Shown one piece after another: positions 1 to 7,576 of a stretch of 64,000 bases of DNA. The stretch is taken from contig NZ_CP107902.1 in the NCBI RefSeq assembly GCF_036013935.1, positions 8,279,001 through 8,343,000 on the forward strand, given 5' to 3'. The notes under the pieces are model-generated. The model ran no database searches and was not told the origin of the DNA. It saw only the letters and a program-made list of their open reading frames with translations. Made by a program: the position numbers and the translations under genes. The stretch comes from Streptomyces sp. NBC_00461 (GTDB lineage Bacteria; Actinomycetota; Actinomycetes; Streptomycetales; Streptomycetaceae). Each line of letters begins with the position of its first letter. Within the stretch, counting starts at the first letter, position 1.

Positions 1-99
1 CCGGGTTGCCCATGGCGACGGACAGTGGTCCCGGTCGTGTCACCGGGACCACGGTTGTGGCCGTCGCAGCCGTTCGGGGCAGGGGCCGCCGGGGTCACC

Positions 100-511
100 T
101 CATGGGCCGGGTGGGCCGTTTCTCGGCCCACTGCCGAGGACCGGCAGTTCGACGCACTCCGCCGTGCGGACCACGTACTTGAGCGCGACACCGAACAACC
201 ACGGCATCCCGCGAACGCCCTCCTCGATCGGAACGATCCTCGGGCACCCAGTTCCAGCCGTTCATCCCCCAGCCTCATCCGGCACCTCCCGGCAGCCCGG
301 ATGTTCTTCAACCAGTCGGACTCCCGCCCGAGTTGACGCCGATCACGGCCGTGTCGCCTGTGCGGAAGGCACGCAGCGGCGTGTGGCGCACCTTGCCGGA
401 GCTGCGGCCGGGGTGTTCGAGATCGGCGAAGGCGAGCCGACCGGCGAGCCGGAGGGTCGTCCGGTTGATGCGGCCGCGTGTGCGGTGAGCGAGGACTCGG
501 GGGAAGGGCAC
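100..511 (-). pseudogene. deazaflavin-dependent nitroreductase-family gene, frameshifted
   Basis: Read on the minus strand from a GTG at 511, the translation resembles the F420/deazaflavin-dependent nitroreductase (DDN) family: an Arg-rich start, then PGRSSGKVRHTPLRAFRTGD and VIGVNSG. The frame then breaks near 325. The next frame continues with RESDWLKNIRAAGRCRMRL, and after a second shift near 235 a third frame gives PIEEGVRGMPWLFGVALKYV and stops at 100-102. All three segments fit one ~135-residue protein in the right order, so this is a recent pseudogene with two frameshifts, or sequencing errors. The family reduces small molecules with F420H2. The first codon is uncertain. Confidence 0.6.
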
Positions 512-801
512 GTGGACCGGGCCTCCCAGGAACAGGGGAATGCGGATGCTCCCATGACGCGCTCCCGTGCATGCCTTCCGACAGATGCCGAGGGCCCAGT
601 CGGGTCCCGCGCTCGACCTGACCGGGGCGACACACCGGCGCCGAGGGTCCCTGTTCCACGTACTGGCCCTGGTGGGCAACCGGCTCCGGGACCAATGGGC
701 CCGCACCGGGGACTTGTGGCCGCTCACCGCCGCCGGGGCTGCGCCAGAAGGATCGATCCCGGATCGACCGATCCCCAGCCACCCGCACAAGGAGCGCAGC
801 C

Positions 802-1288
802 ATGTCGAGAACCACACGGAGCGGAGCGGGACCCGCTCCCCCGGCACTGGGGCTGCCTGCCGCATCCGCCCTCGTGATCGGCAGCATCATCGGCACCGGC
901 GTGTTCGCCCTGCCATCGGCGCTCGCGCCGTACGGGCCGATCTCGCTGGTGGCGTTCGTCGCCGTCACGGTGGGCGCGCTGGCGCTGGCCGTGACCTTCG
1001 GGGCGCTGTCGAAGCGGGTACCGGCGAGCGGCGGGCCCTACGCCCATGCGCGCGAGGCCTTCCGGGAGTTCGCGGGATTCCTGAACGCCTGGTCGTACTG
1101 GATCACCGCGTGGGCCGGGAACGCCGCGATCGTGGTGGCCTGGGTCGGGTATGTCGAGGTGTTCGTCAACACCGGTCACAGGACAGGGATTTCGGTACTC
1201 ATCGCGCTGGTCGGGCTCTGGATCCCGGCCGCGATCAACCTCACCGGAGTGCGGAACATCGGCGTCTTCCAGGTGATCACCACCGTGC
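802..1288 (+). pseudogene. amino-acid permease (APC family), N-terminal fragment
   Basis: The segment starts at an ATG with an upstream AGGAGC-like site and encodes about 162 residues of an APC-superfamily amino-acid/polyamine antiporter. The first helix carries the family signature GSIIGTGVFALPSAL, followed by about four further hydrophobic segments and a KRVPASGGPYAHAREAF loop. Similarity stops abruptly after VFQVITTVL near 1288, where arginine-deiminase sequence begins in another frame. Full-length members have about 450 residues and 12 helices, so roughly two thirds are missing. With arginine deiminase and ornithine carbamoyltransferase remnants next to it, it was probably the arginine/ornithine antiporter of an arc operon. 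Confidence 0.75.
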
Positions 1289-1402
1289 TATCTGCGCAAG
1301 CAGGGCATCGAGATCGTCACCATCGCCGGGGCCGAGCTCGGCCGCGGCCGGGGCGGCCCGCGCTGCATGAGCTGCCCGATCGAACGCGACCCGGTCGCCT
1401 GA
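1289..1402 (+). pseudogene. arcA: arginine deiminase, C-terminal fragment
   Basis: In the frame ending at the TGA at 1400-1402 the translation is [18 protein letters not shown] followed by [17 protein letters not shown]. This is the C-terminus of arginine deiminase, including the catalytic cysteine in the GGxRCMSCP motif. The remaining ~370 N-terminal residues are missing, because the sequence upstream is a truncated permease in a different frame. Arginine deiminase hydrolyses arginine to citrulline and ammonia, the first step of fermentative arginine use. There is no start codon or ribosome site of its own, so it is a dead remnant. Confidence 0.8.
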
Positions 1403-1424
1403 TCCCACACCACGAGGACCCGTC

Positions 1425-1538
1425 ATGGCCATCGCCCCGACCGTCGACCTGCGAGGCCGCTCCTACCTGAGCGGACCGGTGACGCACGCGGCACTGCAGC
1501 ACGCCTCCGCGCCGGTTGCGGTGGTCCCGCACGATTGA
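1425..1538 (+). pseudogene. fusion remnant: ornithine carbamoyltransferase N-terminus joined to USP C-terminus
   Basis: An intact 37-codon reading frame starts at ATG 1425 with a GAGGA site 7 nt upstream. The first ~15 residues, MAIAPTVDLRGRSYL, look like the start of a catabolic ornithine carbamoyltransferase, as expected just after arcA. From about 1470 it continues in frame as SGPVTHAALQHASAPVAVVP, the C-terminal strand and helix of a universal stress protein, nearly the same as the end of the intact USP at 29848-30753. It is best explained by a deletion that removed most of two genes and happened to keep the frame. A stable function is unlikely. Confidence 0.65.
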
Positions 1539-1557
1539 CGCGCGCGCTCAGCAGACG

Positions 1558-1890
1558 TCAGTACACGGAGGCCGGCCAGGTGCAGGCCACCGCGACGACA
1601 ACGCCCACGTCCAGCAGCACGCCGACACTGAGCCACGGGTCGAACCAGACAGCCTTCAGCAGAAGCCCGGTCGAGGCGGCGACCAGAGCTGCGGTGGGCC
1701 ACCATCCGGTGCCCGCCAGCACTCCGGCACCGGCGATCGCGTACACGACCGCCGTGGTCCAGGCGGCTGCAAGCGCCATGGCCGTGGGCGTCCCCGGGGG
1801 CACGCGGGCCACCGTGAGCGCCCACGAGTACCCGGGGACGAACGCGGCCGGCGTGCCGGGCTGCTGCGGAGCCGTCCAGACGCCCGGGTA
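1558..1890 (-). pseudogene. membrane protein, C-terminal fragment
   Basis: The minus strand is open to the stop at 1558 and encodes about 110 residues with three hydrophobic segments (around AAAWTTAVVYAIAGAGVL, AALVAASTGLLLKAVW and SVGVLLDVGVVVAVACTW). There is no convincing start: the frame runs upstream into sequence antisense to the GAPDH remnant. I do not recognise the family. It looks like the 3' end of a multi-pass membrane protein truncated at the junction near 1890. Confidence 0.4.
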
Positions 1891-2181
1891 CTGACCGACC
1901 TGTGCGTGGTTCTCGAACGGGACGTGACCGCGGACGAGGTCAACGCCGCCTTCCGGGAGGCCGCGGACGGTCCACTGAAGGGAGTCCTGCGGGTCTCCGA
2001 CGCCCCGATAGTCTCCCGCGACGTGGTCGGCGACCCGGCCTCGTGCGTCCTGGACGCCCCGCTGACCCAGGCGCACGGCGACCTGGTCAAGGTCTTCGGC
2101 TGGTACGACAACGAGTGGGGCAACACCAACCGCCTGCTCGACCTCACCGAGTACGTCGCCGCCCGGCTGCCGCGCGGCTGA
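1891..2181 (+). pseudogene. glyceraldehyde-3-phosphate dehydrogenase, C-terminal fragment
   Basis: The frame ending at 2181 encodes about 96 residues of the GAPDH catalytic-domain C-terminus: LTDLCVVLERDVTADEVNAA, then PLKGVLRVSDAPIVSRD and the hallmark VKVFGWYDNEWGNTNRLLDL. The NAD-binding domain and catalytic cysteine region (about 230 residues) are missing; upstream sequence is unrelated. GAPDH links glyceraldehyde 3-phosphate oxidation to NADH production in glycolysis. It is the last of five remnants packed between 800 and 2181. Confidence 0.85.
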
Positions 2182-2302
2182 CAGGCGACCGACGCCCGCG
2201 GACCCTCCGGATCCCATACCGTCCTCTGCGCTGGACCGTTACCGTGGCACATGACCGACGTGCTCGGCTGTCGGTACAGCATGGGGATCTGGAGGATCAC
2301 CG

Positions 2303-4030
2303 GTGGGAAGCCCTGAGCAGCCCTGGGAAGCCCGCGTCCGGCTGCCGCAGCTGAGGCTGGACGAGCTGTTGGAAGAGCTGCAGGCGCGCCTCGACGCGGC
2401 CCGCGGTACCCGCGACCGGGTGCACAGCCTCCTGGAGGCGGTGCTCTCGGTCGGCCGGGATCTGAACCTGGAACAGGCGTTGTACAGCATCGTCGAGGCC
2501 GCGGCGACCCTGGTGGACGCCGAGTACGCGGCCCTCGGTGTGATCGGCCCCGGCGGCAGGCGGCTGTCGGCCTTCCACACCATCGGAGTCAGCCAGGAGC
2601 AGATCGACCGGATCGGTCCCTTCCCGGAGGGACACGGCATCCTTGGGGAACTGATCAACCACCCCGAGCCCCTGAGGCTGGTAAAACTCTCCGAACACCC
2701 CTCCTCGTACGGCTTTCCGCCCCATCATCCGCCGATGAACACCTTCCTCGGCGTTCCCATCCGAGTGCGCGACCAGGTCTTCGGCAACCTGTACCTGACC
2801 GAGAAGCGCGGCGGGCTGCAGTTCGACGAGGAGGACGAGTCGGTGCTGGCGACCCTGGCTGTGGCGGCCGGTGTCGCGATCGACAATGCCCGCCTGTACG
2901 AGGAGTCCCGGCTGCGTGAGCGTTGGCTGCAGGCGAACGCGGAGATCACCCACAGTCTGATGTCCGGCCGTTCACGCACCGAGGTCCTCGGCCTGATCGC
3001 CGAGCGGGCCGGTGAGATCACCGGATCGGCCCTGGCGGCGGTCGCGCTGCCCATGGAGGACACCGGGACGCTCGCCGTGGAGATCGCCGTCGGCATGGAC
3101 GCCGAGGCGCACCGGGGGCTCGTGCTGCCCATGGACCGGAGCCTGATGGGTCTGTCGTTCTCCGCCGCCGCACCGGTCACCAGCGTGGACGTCGGCCACG
3201 ACGAACGGATCTCCGTGGAACCTCCGCGCTTCGGGGGACTCGGCCCCGCCGCGGCCGTGCCCATCGGCACGCACGAGGCGGGTGTACGAGGCGTGGTCCT
3301 GCTGGCGCGAGAAGTCGGTCGGCCCGCGTTCTTGGCGACGGAGACCGAGACCTTGCAGGTGTTCGCCGCGCAGGCCGCCGTCGCGATGGAACTCGCGGAG
3401 CGCCGCCAGGATGCCGAGCAGGTCGCGGTGCTCAAGGACCGCGACCGCATCGCCCGGGACCTGCACGACCTGGCCATCCAGCGGCTGTTCGCCACCGGCA
3501 TGACGCTGCAGAGCGCCGGCCGCTTCATCGAGCACGAGGAGGCCGCAGAGCGCGTGGCGCGCGCGGTGGACGATCTGGACGAGACGATCAAGATCATCCG
3601 ATCGACCATCTTCGGTCTGCGCGCCCGTGAGGGCGGCGCCGGGACCGGGCTGCGGGCCCGCGTGGTGCGGGTAGCCGGCGAGACGGCGCAGGCGCTGGGC
3701 TTTGCTCCCAGCGTGCGGATGGAAGGCCTGCTGGACACCGACGTGCCGGTAGAGGTCGCCGACCACGTCGTCGCCGTCCTCTCCGAGGCCCTGACCAACG
3801 TCGCCCGGCACGCCCGGGCGGGCCGCGCCGACGTGGCCCTGGAAACCGACGGACGCGAGGTCCGGCTGACCGTCTCCGACGACGGCGTGGGCATCCCGCC
3901 CGACGGCCGCCGAAGCGGCCTCAACAACATGGCCGAACGGGCCCGGCAACTGGGCGGAGCACTCGAACTCGGCGGTCCGCCCGAAGGCGGCACCGTGCTC
4001 GTGTGGCACGTGCCGGTGTCACCGAAATAA
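2303..4030 (+). CDS. devS: DevS/DosS-type GAF sensor histidine kinase
   Basis: This 575-residue cytoplasmic kinase has two GAF domains (about 40-185 and 205-355), a HisKA_3 dimerisation helix with the phospho-acceptor His388 in RDLHDLAIQRLFATG, and a HATPase domain to residue ~570 (NVARHARA, DDGVGIPPDGRRSGLNNM). The first GAF has GFPPHHPPM with His141/His142, the region that carries the heme-binding histidine in mycobacterial DosS/DosT, so O2/NO/CO or redox sensing through heme is plausible. GTG 2303 is chosen because GGAGG lies 7 nt upstream. The expected partner is the DevR-type regulator at 26292-26993, unusually about 22 kb away. No membrane segments are seen. Confidence 0.88.
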   Translation: MGSPEQPWEARVRLPQLRLDELLEELQARLDAARGTRDRVHSLLEAVLSVGRDLNLEQALYSIVEAAATLVDAEYAALGVIGPGGRRLSAFHTIGVSQEQIDRIGPFPEGHGILGELINHPEPLRLVKLSEHPSSYGFPPHHPPMNTFLGVPIRVRDQVFGNLYLTEKRGGLQFDEEDESVLATLAVAAGVAIDNARLYEESRLRERWLQANAEITHSLMSGRSRTEVLGLIAERAGEITGSALAAVALPMEDTGTLAVEIAVGMDAEAHRGLVLPMDRSLMGLSFSAAAPVTSVDVGHDERISVEPPRFGGLGPAAAVPIGTHEAGVRGVVLLAREVGRPAFLATETETLQVFAAQAAVAMELAERRQDAEQVAVLKDRDRIARDLHDLAIQRLFATGMTLQSAGRFIEHEEAAERVARAVDDLDETIKIIRSTIFGLRAREGGAGTGLRARVVRVAGETAQALGFAPSVRMEGLLDTDVPVEVADHVVAVLSEALTNVARHARAGRADVALETDGREVRLTVSDDGVGIPPDGRRSGLNNMAERARQLGGALELGGPPEGGTVLVWHVPVSPK

Positions 4031-4109
4031 GAGGCGCGGCACCTCCCCGTAACGAGGACCGTCCTCCCGTCCCGTCGTCCTTCCCGAAGCCCAGGAGGCC
4101 CTGCCACAA

Positions 4110-4123
4110 GGGCCGTTCGGCCT
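4110..4123. promoter_or_regulatory. DevR/OsdR-like palindrome
   Basis: GGGCCGTTCGGCCT matches the recurring GGGCCGNNCGGCCC palindrome at 13 of 14 positions counting the free centre. It lies 70 bp upstream of the truncated GAF gene at 4193. A role as DevR-family operator is inferred from its recurrence next to dormancy genes. Confidence 0.5.
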
Positions 4124-4192
4124 CTGCAGCCCGACCCGGTGCCCGGGCGAGGCTGGTGCGACGGGATCGGAGGACGGCATGCGGGAGGTGCC

Positions 4193-4378
4193 ATGGACGC
4201 TTCCACCGCCGCCTCGACATACGCGCTGCGCACCGCACACGAGCGATTCGTGGCCTCGCCCGAAGCACACCGGGGCGTGCGCAGCCTGGTGGCCGAGTCA
4301 TGGCAGCGCTGTGCGGCGTCGGGGGTACGCCTCGACGGCGACCGTCTGCCGCCCCTGCGCACGACACCCGAGGAACTT
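4193..4378 (+). pseudogene. GAF-type regulator, N-terminal fragment
   Basis: ATG 4193 follows a GGGAGG site and opens about 62 residues containing [20 protein letters not shown] and [19 protein letters not shown]. This is the typical N-terminal helix of GAF-domain regulators (AcoR-like SW-R-C pattern). The similarity stops at TPEEL near 4378, where aldehyde dehydrogenase sequence starts in another frame. The GAF core and any output domain are absent. The palindrome at 4110 is positioned as its former promoter element. Confidence 0.55.
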
Positions 4379-4529
4379 CGGACCCGTCCTCTCCGTCATC
4401 ACCTTCAAGGACGAGGCCGAGGCCCTGGAGATCGCCAACGACACGCTGTACGGCCTCGGGGCCGGCGTGTGGAGCCGCGACACCGGCCGCACCTACCGGA
4501 TGGGCCGCGCCATCAAGGCGGGCCGGGTC
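4379..4529 (+). pseudogene. aldehyde dehydrogenase, internal/C-terminal fragment
   Basis: About 50 codons encode [20 protein letters not shown], then [17 protein letters not shown] and [12 protein letters not shown]. This is the conserved stretch of NAD-dependent aldehyde dehydrogenases from the E-IFGPVLSV motif to the residues before the C-terminal strand. Catalytic Cys and Glu lie upstream of this part and are missing. On the left it abuts a GAF-gene fragment; on the right, near 4529, it runs tail-to-tail into a truncated USP on the other strand. Confidence 0.8.
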
Positions 4530-5080
4530 TCGAAGGCGAAGGCGAGCAGTTCCTCGCACGGTTGCGCGGTGTCCACACCGACCACGACGTCGCGGTACGG
4601 GGTGCGCGCCGACGGCCGGCCCTCTTCGTCGGGCGCATGGTCGTCCTCCGCGGTCCGGTCGGCGCGAACGAGAACGACGGGCCGGGTCACGCGGGCCACG
4701 GTCGCCAGCGCCACCGAACCGGCCAGGAAGCCGCCCAGTCCGCTGAACGCCCGACTGCCCAGGACCAGCAGCTCACCGTCGCCACCCGCTGCGACGAGCG
4801 CGTCGGCCGCGGGCCGTGCGATCTGCTCAGCGCTGAGACGGACCTGCGGGTGGCGCTCGTTCAGCTGGTCCATGGCTCCGCGCAGTATGCGCTGCGCCCA
4901 GTACCGCGGCGCCTCGAGCTCGGGCAGTGACGACGCGTCGGGCGACAGGCCCTCCCACGCGTGTACCAGGCGCAGGGGACGGCCGCGCCGCAATGCCTCG
5001 CCGGCCGCCCAGTCGGCGGCGGCGAGGCTCTCACGTGAACCGTCCAGGCCTACGACAACGGGGCGCAGAACGGCCAACAC
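4530..5080 (-). pseudogene. universal stress protein, C-terminally truncated
   Basis: Minus-strand sequence from about 5080 encodes [20 protein letters not shown] at the start of a first UspA domain and the ATP-site pattern [20 protein letters not shown] linker and the start of a second UspA domain follow ([20 protein letters not shown]). It breaks after AFAFE near 4530, where ALDH sequence on the plus strand begins, so about 100 C-terminal residues are gone. The start is uncertain: GTG 5080 touches its GGGGAGG site, and TTG 5077 is an alternative. It may still give a one-domain protein of ~180 residues. Confidence 0.75.
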
Positions 5081-5180
5081 CTCCCCGGATCGATGTCCGC
5101 ACACCTTCTGGCGGACCTGTGCACCACCAGCGTTCCGGCGAAGGCCCGTGCCCGGGCACGGGCTGCACGGCCTCGGCAGC

Positions 5181-5261
5181 GGGTCGAACGGCCCTCTGCG
5201 CCTGCTCGGGCCGTGTCCGGCGGACGAGCCCACCGGAACCCGGAATGGGGCCACTCGGCCC
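5181..5261. promoter_or_regulatory. two DevR/OsdR-like palindromes in a divergent promoter region
   Basis: GGGTCGAACGGCCC (5181-5194) and GGGCCACTCGGCCC (5248-5261) lie between the leftward USP (start ~5080) and the rightward CBS gene (start 5346). The second is 85 bp upstream of the CBS start. The rest of 5081-5345 shows no gene. Confidence 0.5.
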
Positions 5262-5345
5262 ATGCCACCGACGGGTCCGTGCCCGAGGCTGAAGGTAGTG
5301 CGCGCCACGAGCACACTGCACGCCGCAAGCACACGGGAGGATGCC

Positions 5346-6068
5346 ATGCACGGCACTCCGCACATCGTGAGCGATGTGATGACCCACACTGTCGTCGCCC
5401 TCGGCCGCGGAGCGACGTTCAAGGACATCGTGAAGACCATGCAGCGGTGGCGGGTCAGCGCCATGCCGGTGCTGGAGGGCGACGGCCGGGTTGCCGGGGT
5501 CGTCTCCGAGGGCGACCTGCTGCCCAAGGAGGCGTTCCGCGATGGCGACCCGGATCGGTACACCCAACTGAGTCGTCTGGCCGACCTGGTGAAGGCAGGC
5601 GCGGTGACCGCGGAGGAGCTGATGACCGTACCGGCACTGACCGTCCCGGTGTACGCGTCGCTCGCGCAGGCCGCGCGGATCATGGCGCTCCACAAGGTGA
5701 AACGCCTGCCCGTGGTAGATGACGACGGCGCGCTGCAGGGCATCGTCAGCCGGTCCGACCTGCTGAAGGTCTTCCTGCGGGACGACGAGGACCTCGCCGC
5801 GGAGATCCGACGCGATGTCGTCGCCCTCCTGTTCCCCGCACCGCTCGATCCGATCCGTGTGCAGGTCCACGACGGAGTCGTGAAACTCACCGGAAGGATC
5901 CCGGACACCACCCTCGTGCCCATCACCACGCGCATGGTGCGGGCCGTCGAAGGCGTCGTGGACGTCGACTGCGCGCTCATGGGCCCGCACCGCCGACCCG
6001 ACCTCGACCCGGACCTGCCGGACGGCGAGACGACCGCGCCGCCATCCGGAGTCGGTGGTGTGGCATGA
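5346..6068 (+). CDS. CBS-domain pair protein with C-terminal BON domain
   Basis: The 240-residue protein starts at ATG 5346 with GGGAGG just upstream. It has two CBS motifs ([20 protein letters not shown] and [20 protein letters not shown]), each ending in the typical VVSEGDLL or [20 protein letters not shown] domain follows at about residues 150-215 ([20 protein letters not shown], then [12 protein letters not shown]). CBS pairs bind adenine nucleotides and report energy state; BON domains bind membranes or other partners. It is a close paralogue of the gene at 27887-28546. The acidic, Pro-rich tail after ~220 is poorly conserved. Location and partner are not evident. Confidence 0.88.
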   Translation: MHGTPHIVSDVMTHTVVALGRGATFKDIVKTMQRWRVSAMPVLEGDGRVAGVVSEGDLLPKEAFRDGDPDRYTQLSRLADLVKAGAVTAEELMTVPALTVPVYASLAQAARIMALHKVKRLPVVDDDGALQGIVSRSDLLKVFLRDDEDLAAEIRRDVVALLFPAPLDPIRVQVHDGVVKLTGRIPDTTLVPITTRMVRAVEGVVDVDCALMGPHRRPDLDPDLPDGETTAPPSGVGGVA

Positions 6069-6113
6069 CGCGGTGCCCCAACCGACAGCTGCCGGAAGGA
6101 CGTTGAGACGCCA

Positions 6114-6127
6114 GGGCCGGCCGGCCC
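6114..6127. promoter_or_regulatory. DevR/OsdR-like palindrome upstream of hsp20
   Basis: GGGCCGGCCGGCCC is a perfect palindrome ending 79 bp before the Hsp20 start codon. An alpha-crystallin (hspX/acr) gene is also a classic DevR target in Mycobacterium. Confidence 0.55.
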
Positions 6128-6206
6128 CCGTAGGGCACCGGTCGGCTCACGCGCGTCCCGCCACGGCGCGGGACGCTGGAAGTGGCGAAAGAGGAGGAGG
6201 GAGAAC

Positions 6207-6629
6207 ATGACTGGCATGATCGAGCGGCTGCCGGGCTGGCCCACCCTGCCCGACCTGTTCGGCTGGGTGGAGACCGGCTTCCCCGGGGCGCACACCGTCC
6301 CCGGGCTGCACGGCATACGCATCGAAGAGCACCTGGCGGACGAGAAGTATGTGCTGCGGGCGGAGCTCCCGGGCATCGACCCCGCCAAGGATGTCGAAAT
6401 CACCGTCACGGAAGGCGTTCTGACCCTGCGGGCCGAGCGCAGTGAGGAGACGACGCAGAAGCACCGCACGGAGTTCCACTACGGCACCTTCGCCCGCTCG
6501 GTGCGGCTGCCGGCCGGCGCCAAGGGCGACGAGGCCACTGCTGAGTACAAGGACGGCGTTCTGACCGTCACGATCCCGGTGCCCGAGACGAAGACGGGCA
6601 CGAAGACCATCCCGGTGCAGCACGGCTGA
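6207..6629 (+). CDS. Hsp20/alpha-crystallin family small heat-shock protein
   Basis: The gene encodes 140 residues from ATG 6207 with GGAGGAGGGAG upstream. An alpha-crystallin domain covers about residues 35-130: YVLRAELPGIDPAKDVEITV, GVLTLRAERSEE, then FARSVRLPAGAK and the closing YKDGVLTVTIPVPE. Small Hsps are ATP-independent chaperones that hold unfolding proteins; the mycobacterial counterpart Acr/HspX dominates the dormancy proteome. It stands alone, with an operator-like palindrome 79 bp upstream and a strong hairpin 28 bp downstream. Confidence 0.95.
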   Translation: MTGMIERLPGWPTLPDLFGWVETGFPGAHTVPGLHGIRIEEHLADEKYVLRAELPGIDPAKDVEITVTEGVLTLRAERSEETTQKHRTEFHYGTFARSVRLPAGAKGDEATAEYKDGVLTVTIPVPETKTGTKTIPVQHG

Positions 6630-6656
6630 ATGCGCTTCCGCGCGCAGCGGCACCCG

Positions 6657-6688
6657 GTGTGCGCGGCCGGTACACCGGCCGCGCACAC
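6657..6688 (+). terminator. strong hairpin after hsp20
   Basis: A perfect 14-bp inverted repeat (6657-6670 and 6675-6688) encloses the loop TACA, 28 bp after the hsp20 stop. There is no U-run, as is usual for Streptomyces terminators. Confidence 0.75.
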
Positions 6689-6693
6689 GTCTG

Positions 6694-6720
6694 CCCGGAC
6701 CCGGACCCGGACCCGGACCC
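6694..6720. repeat. hexanucleotide tandem repeat (CCCGGA)x4
   Basis: Four head-to-tail CCCGGA units followed by CCC, immediately right of the hsp20 hairpin. The flanks CTGCCC and GGGCAG are inverted, so the block can also fold. No coding role is seen. Confidence 0.7.
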
Positions 6721-6749
6721 GGGCAGACGCAGGGAGAGGAACCATCGGA

Positions 6750-7159
6750 GTGGCCCGAGCGGTGCTCTCCCGGCTACGGGAGAACGCGGAGCCGGCCGTC
6801 GTGCTGGAGCCCTCCCCCGCCCGTCCGAGCCGCCCCTGCCGCATCCACCGCCTCGAACCGGGCACCGCGGCGCTGCAGCGGGCGGGCACGAAGCGTCCGC
6901 GCGGCCCGGGCGAAGCCGTCGACGGGGCACGGAAACGCTGGGCCGCCTGCCCGGTCGCCTGGTGGCGTATGCCGTCGACGGCGCGGACACCTCGCAAGGC
7001 CGGGGGCTGTCCGAGCCGGTCGCTTCCACGGTCGGACATCTGGCCGAACGAGTCGAGGCGGAACTCGTCCGCCACCGGGTCGCGGCGGCGCGGGACAGGG
7101 CCGACGGCGCCCGCGCACGAGTGCCGGGAAGGACCCCACCCGCTTCTCGCGGATCCTGA
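6750..7159 (+). pseudogene. hydrogenase maturation protease-like remnant (HyaD/HycI family)
   Basis: Pieces in shifting frames line up with NiFe-hydrogenase maturation peptidases. First comes GVARAVLSRLRENAEP, as in the N-terminal helix; then CRIHRLEPGTAALQRAGT. After a frame change near 6935, LGRLPGRLVAYAVDGADTSQ and GRGLSEPVASTVGHLAERVE run to the stop at 7159. The N-terminal metal-binding section is shortened and no single start serves all pieces. The family trims the C-terminus of the hydrogenase large subunit. No other hydrogenase gene is in the window. The assignment rests on the C-terminal 60 residues. Confidence 0.45.
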
Positions 7160-7250
7160 TTGCGCGGTGCACGGCCGCCAGCCGTTTCTCCGCGTCCTTA
7201 CGGGTCCTTCCCGTCACCTCCAGGACACCACATACACCTCGGGCAGGCCA

Positions 7251-7264
7251 GGGCCGAACGGCCC
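7251..7264. promoter_or_regulatory. DevR/OsdR-like palindrome
   Basis: GGGCCGAACGGCCC is an exact copy of the consensus, 40 bp before the start of the MBL remnant at 7305. GGGCCGAAAC follows at 7270, a possible second half-site. Confidence 0.55.
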
Positions 7265-7304
7265 CGTCCGGGCCGAAACCTCCGATGAGGAGGCCGTCAG
7301 GACC

Positions 7305-7540
7305 GTGAACGAACCGCGCCCGGCGCAACGCGGGGAAGCGCACGTCAGGCCCGCTCTGCTCAGCTTCCTGGGCGGCATGGGAACGGTGGCTCGACCGGCG
7401 CGGTCTGCCCTGCGACGCCGCGGACGTCGGGGCGGTGGCGGTCACCCACGCCCACCTGGACCACCGCGGGTACCTGCCGGCTGCAGATGGAGGCCGCCCT
7501 GCACGCCAACGACCACGGAGAACGCCTACTCGTCCGGTGA
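7305..7540 (+). pseudogene. MBL-fold metallohydrolase (beta-CASP/RNase J-like) remnant
   Basis: From GTG 7305 the translation includes RPALLSFLGGMGTVAR, matching the first strand of MBL-fold proteins (normally FLGG-GTVTGS). After an internal loss and frame change it gives LPCDAADVGAVAVTHAHLDH followed by RGYLPAADGG. This contains the zinc-binding HxHxDH motif, then ends. Most of the ~450-residue enzyme is missing. Related MBL/beta-CASP proteins are ribonucleases or hydrolases. Confidence 0.6.
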
Positions 7541-7576
7541 CCGGCGCGGTCGGGACGGCCGCCGCGGAAGACGCGG

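Noticed and set aside
115..135. GGGCCGTTTCTCGGCCC as another DevR-like site
   Set aside because: The half-sites are spaced three bases wider than in all other copies and the position is inside the end of a pseudogene.
4179..6068. One 629-codon plus-strand gene
   Set aside because: Only the last 240 codons (CBS-BON) and a 50-codon ALDH scrap are meaningful; the middle is antisense to a USP. The true start is ATG 5346 with its own ribosome site.
6694..6720. Short direct repeats as a CRISPR array
   Set aside because: Six-base units without spacers; a simple tandem repeat.
7160..7250. Minus-strand frame with GVLEVTGRTRKDAEKRLAAV as a gene
   Set aside because: It has no start or stop in context and no recognised family; too short to support.
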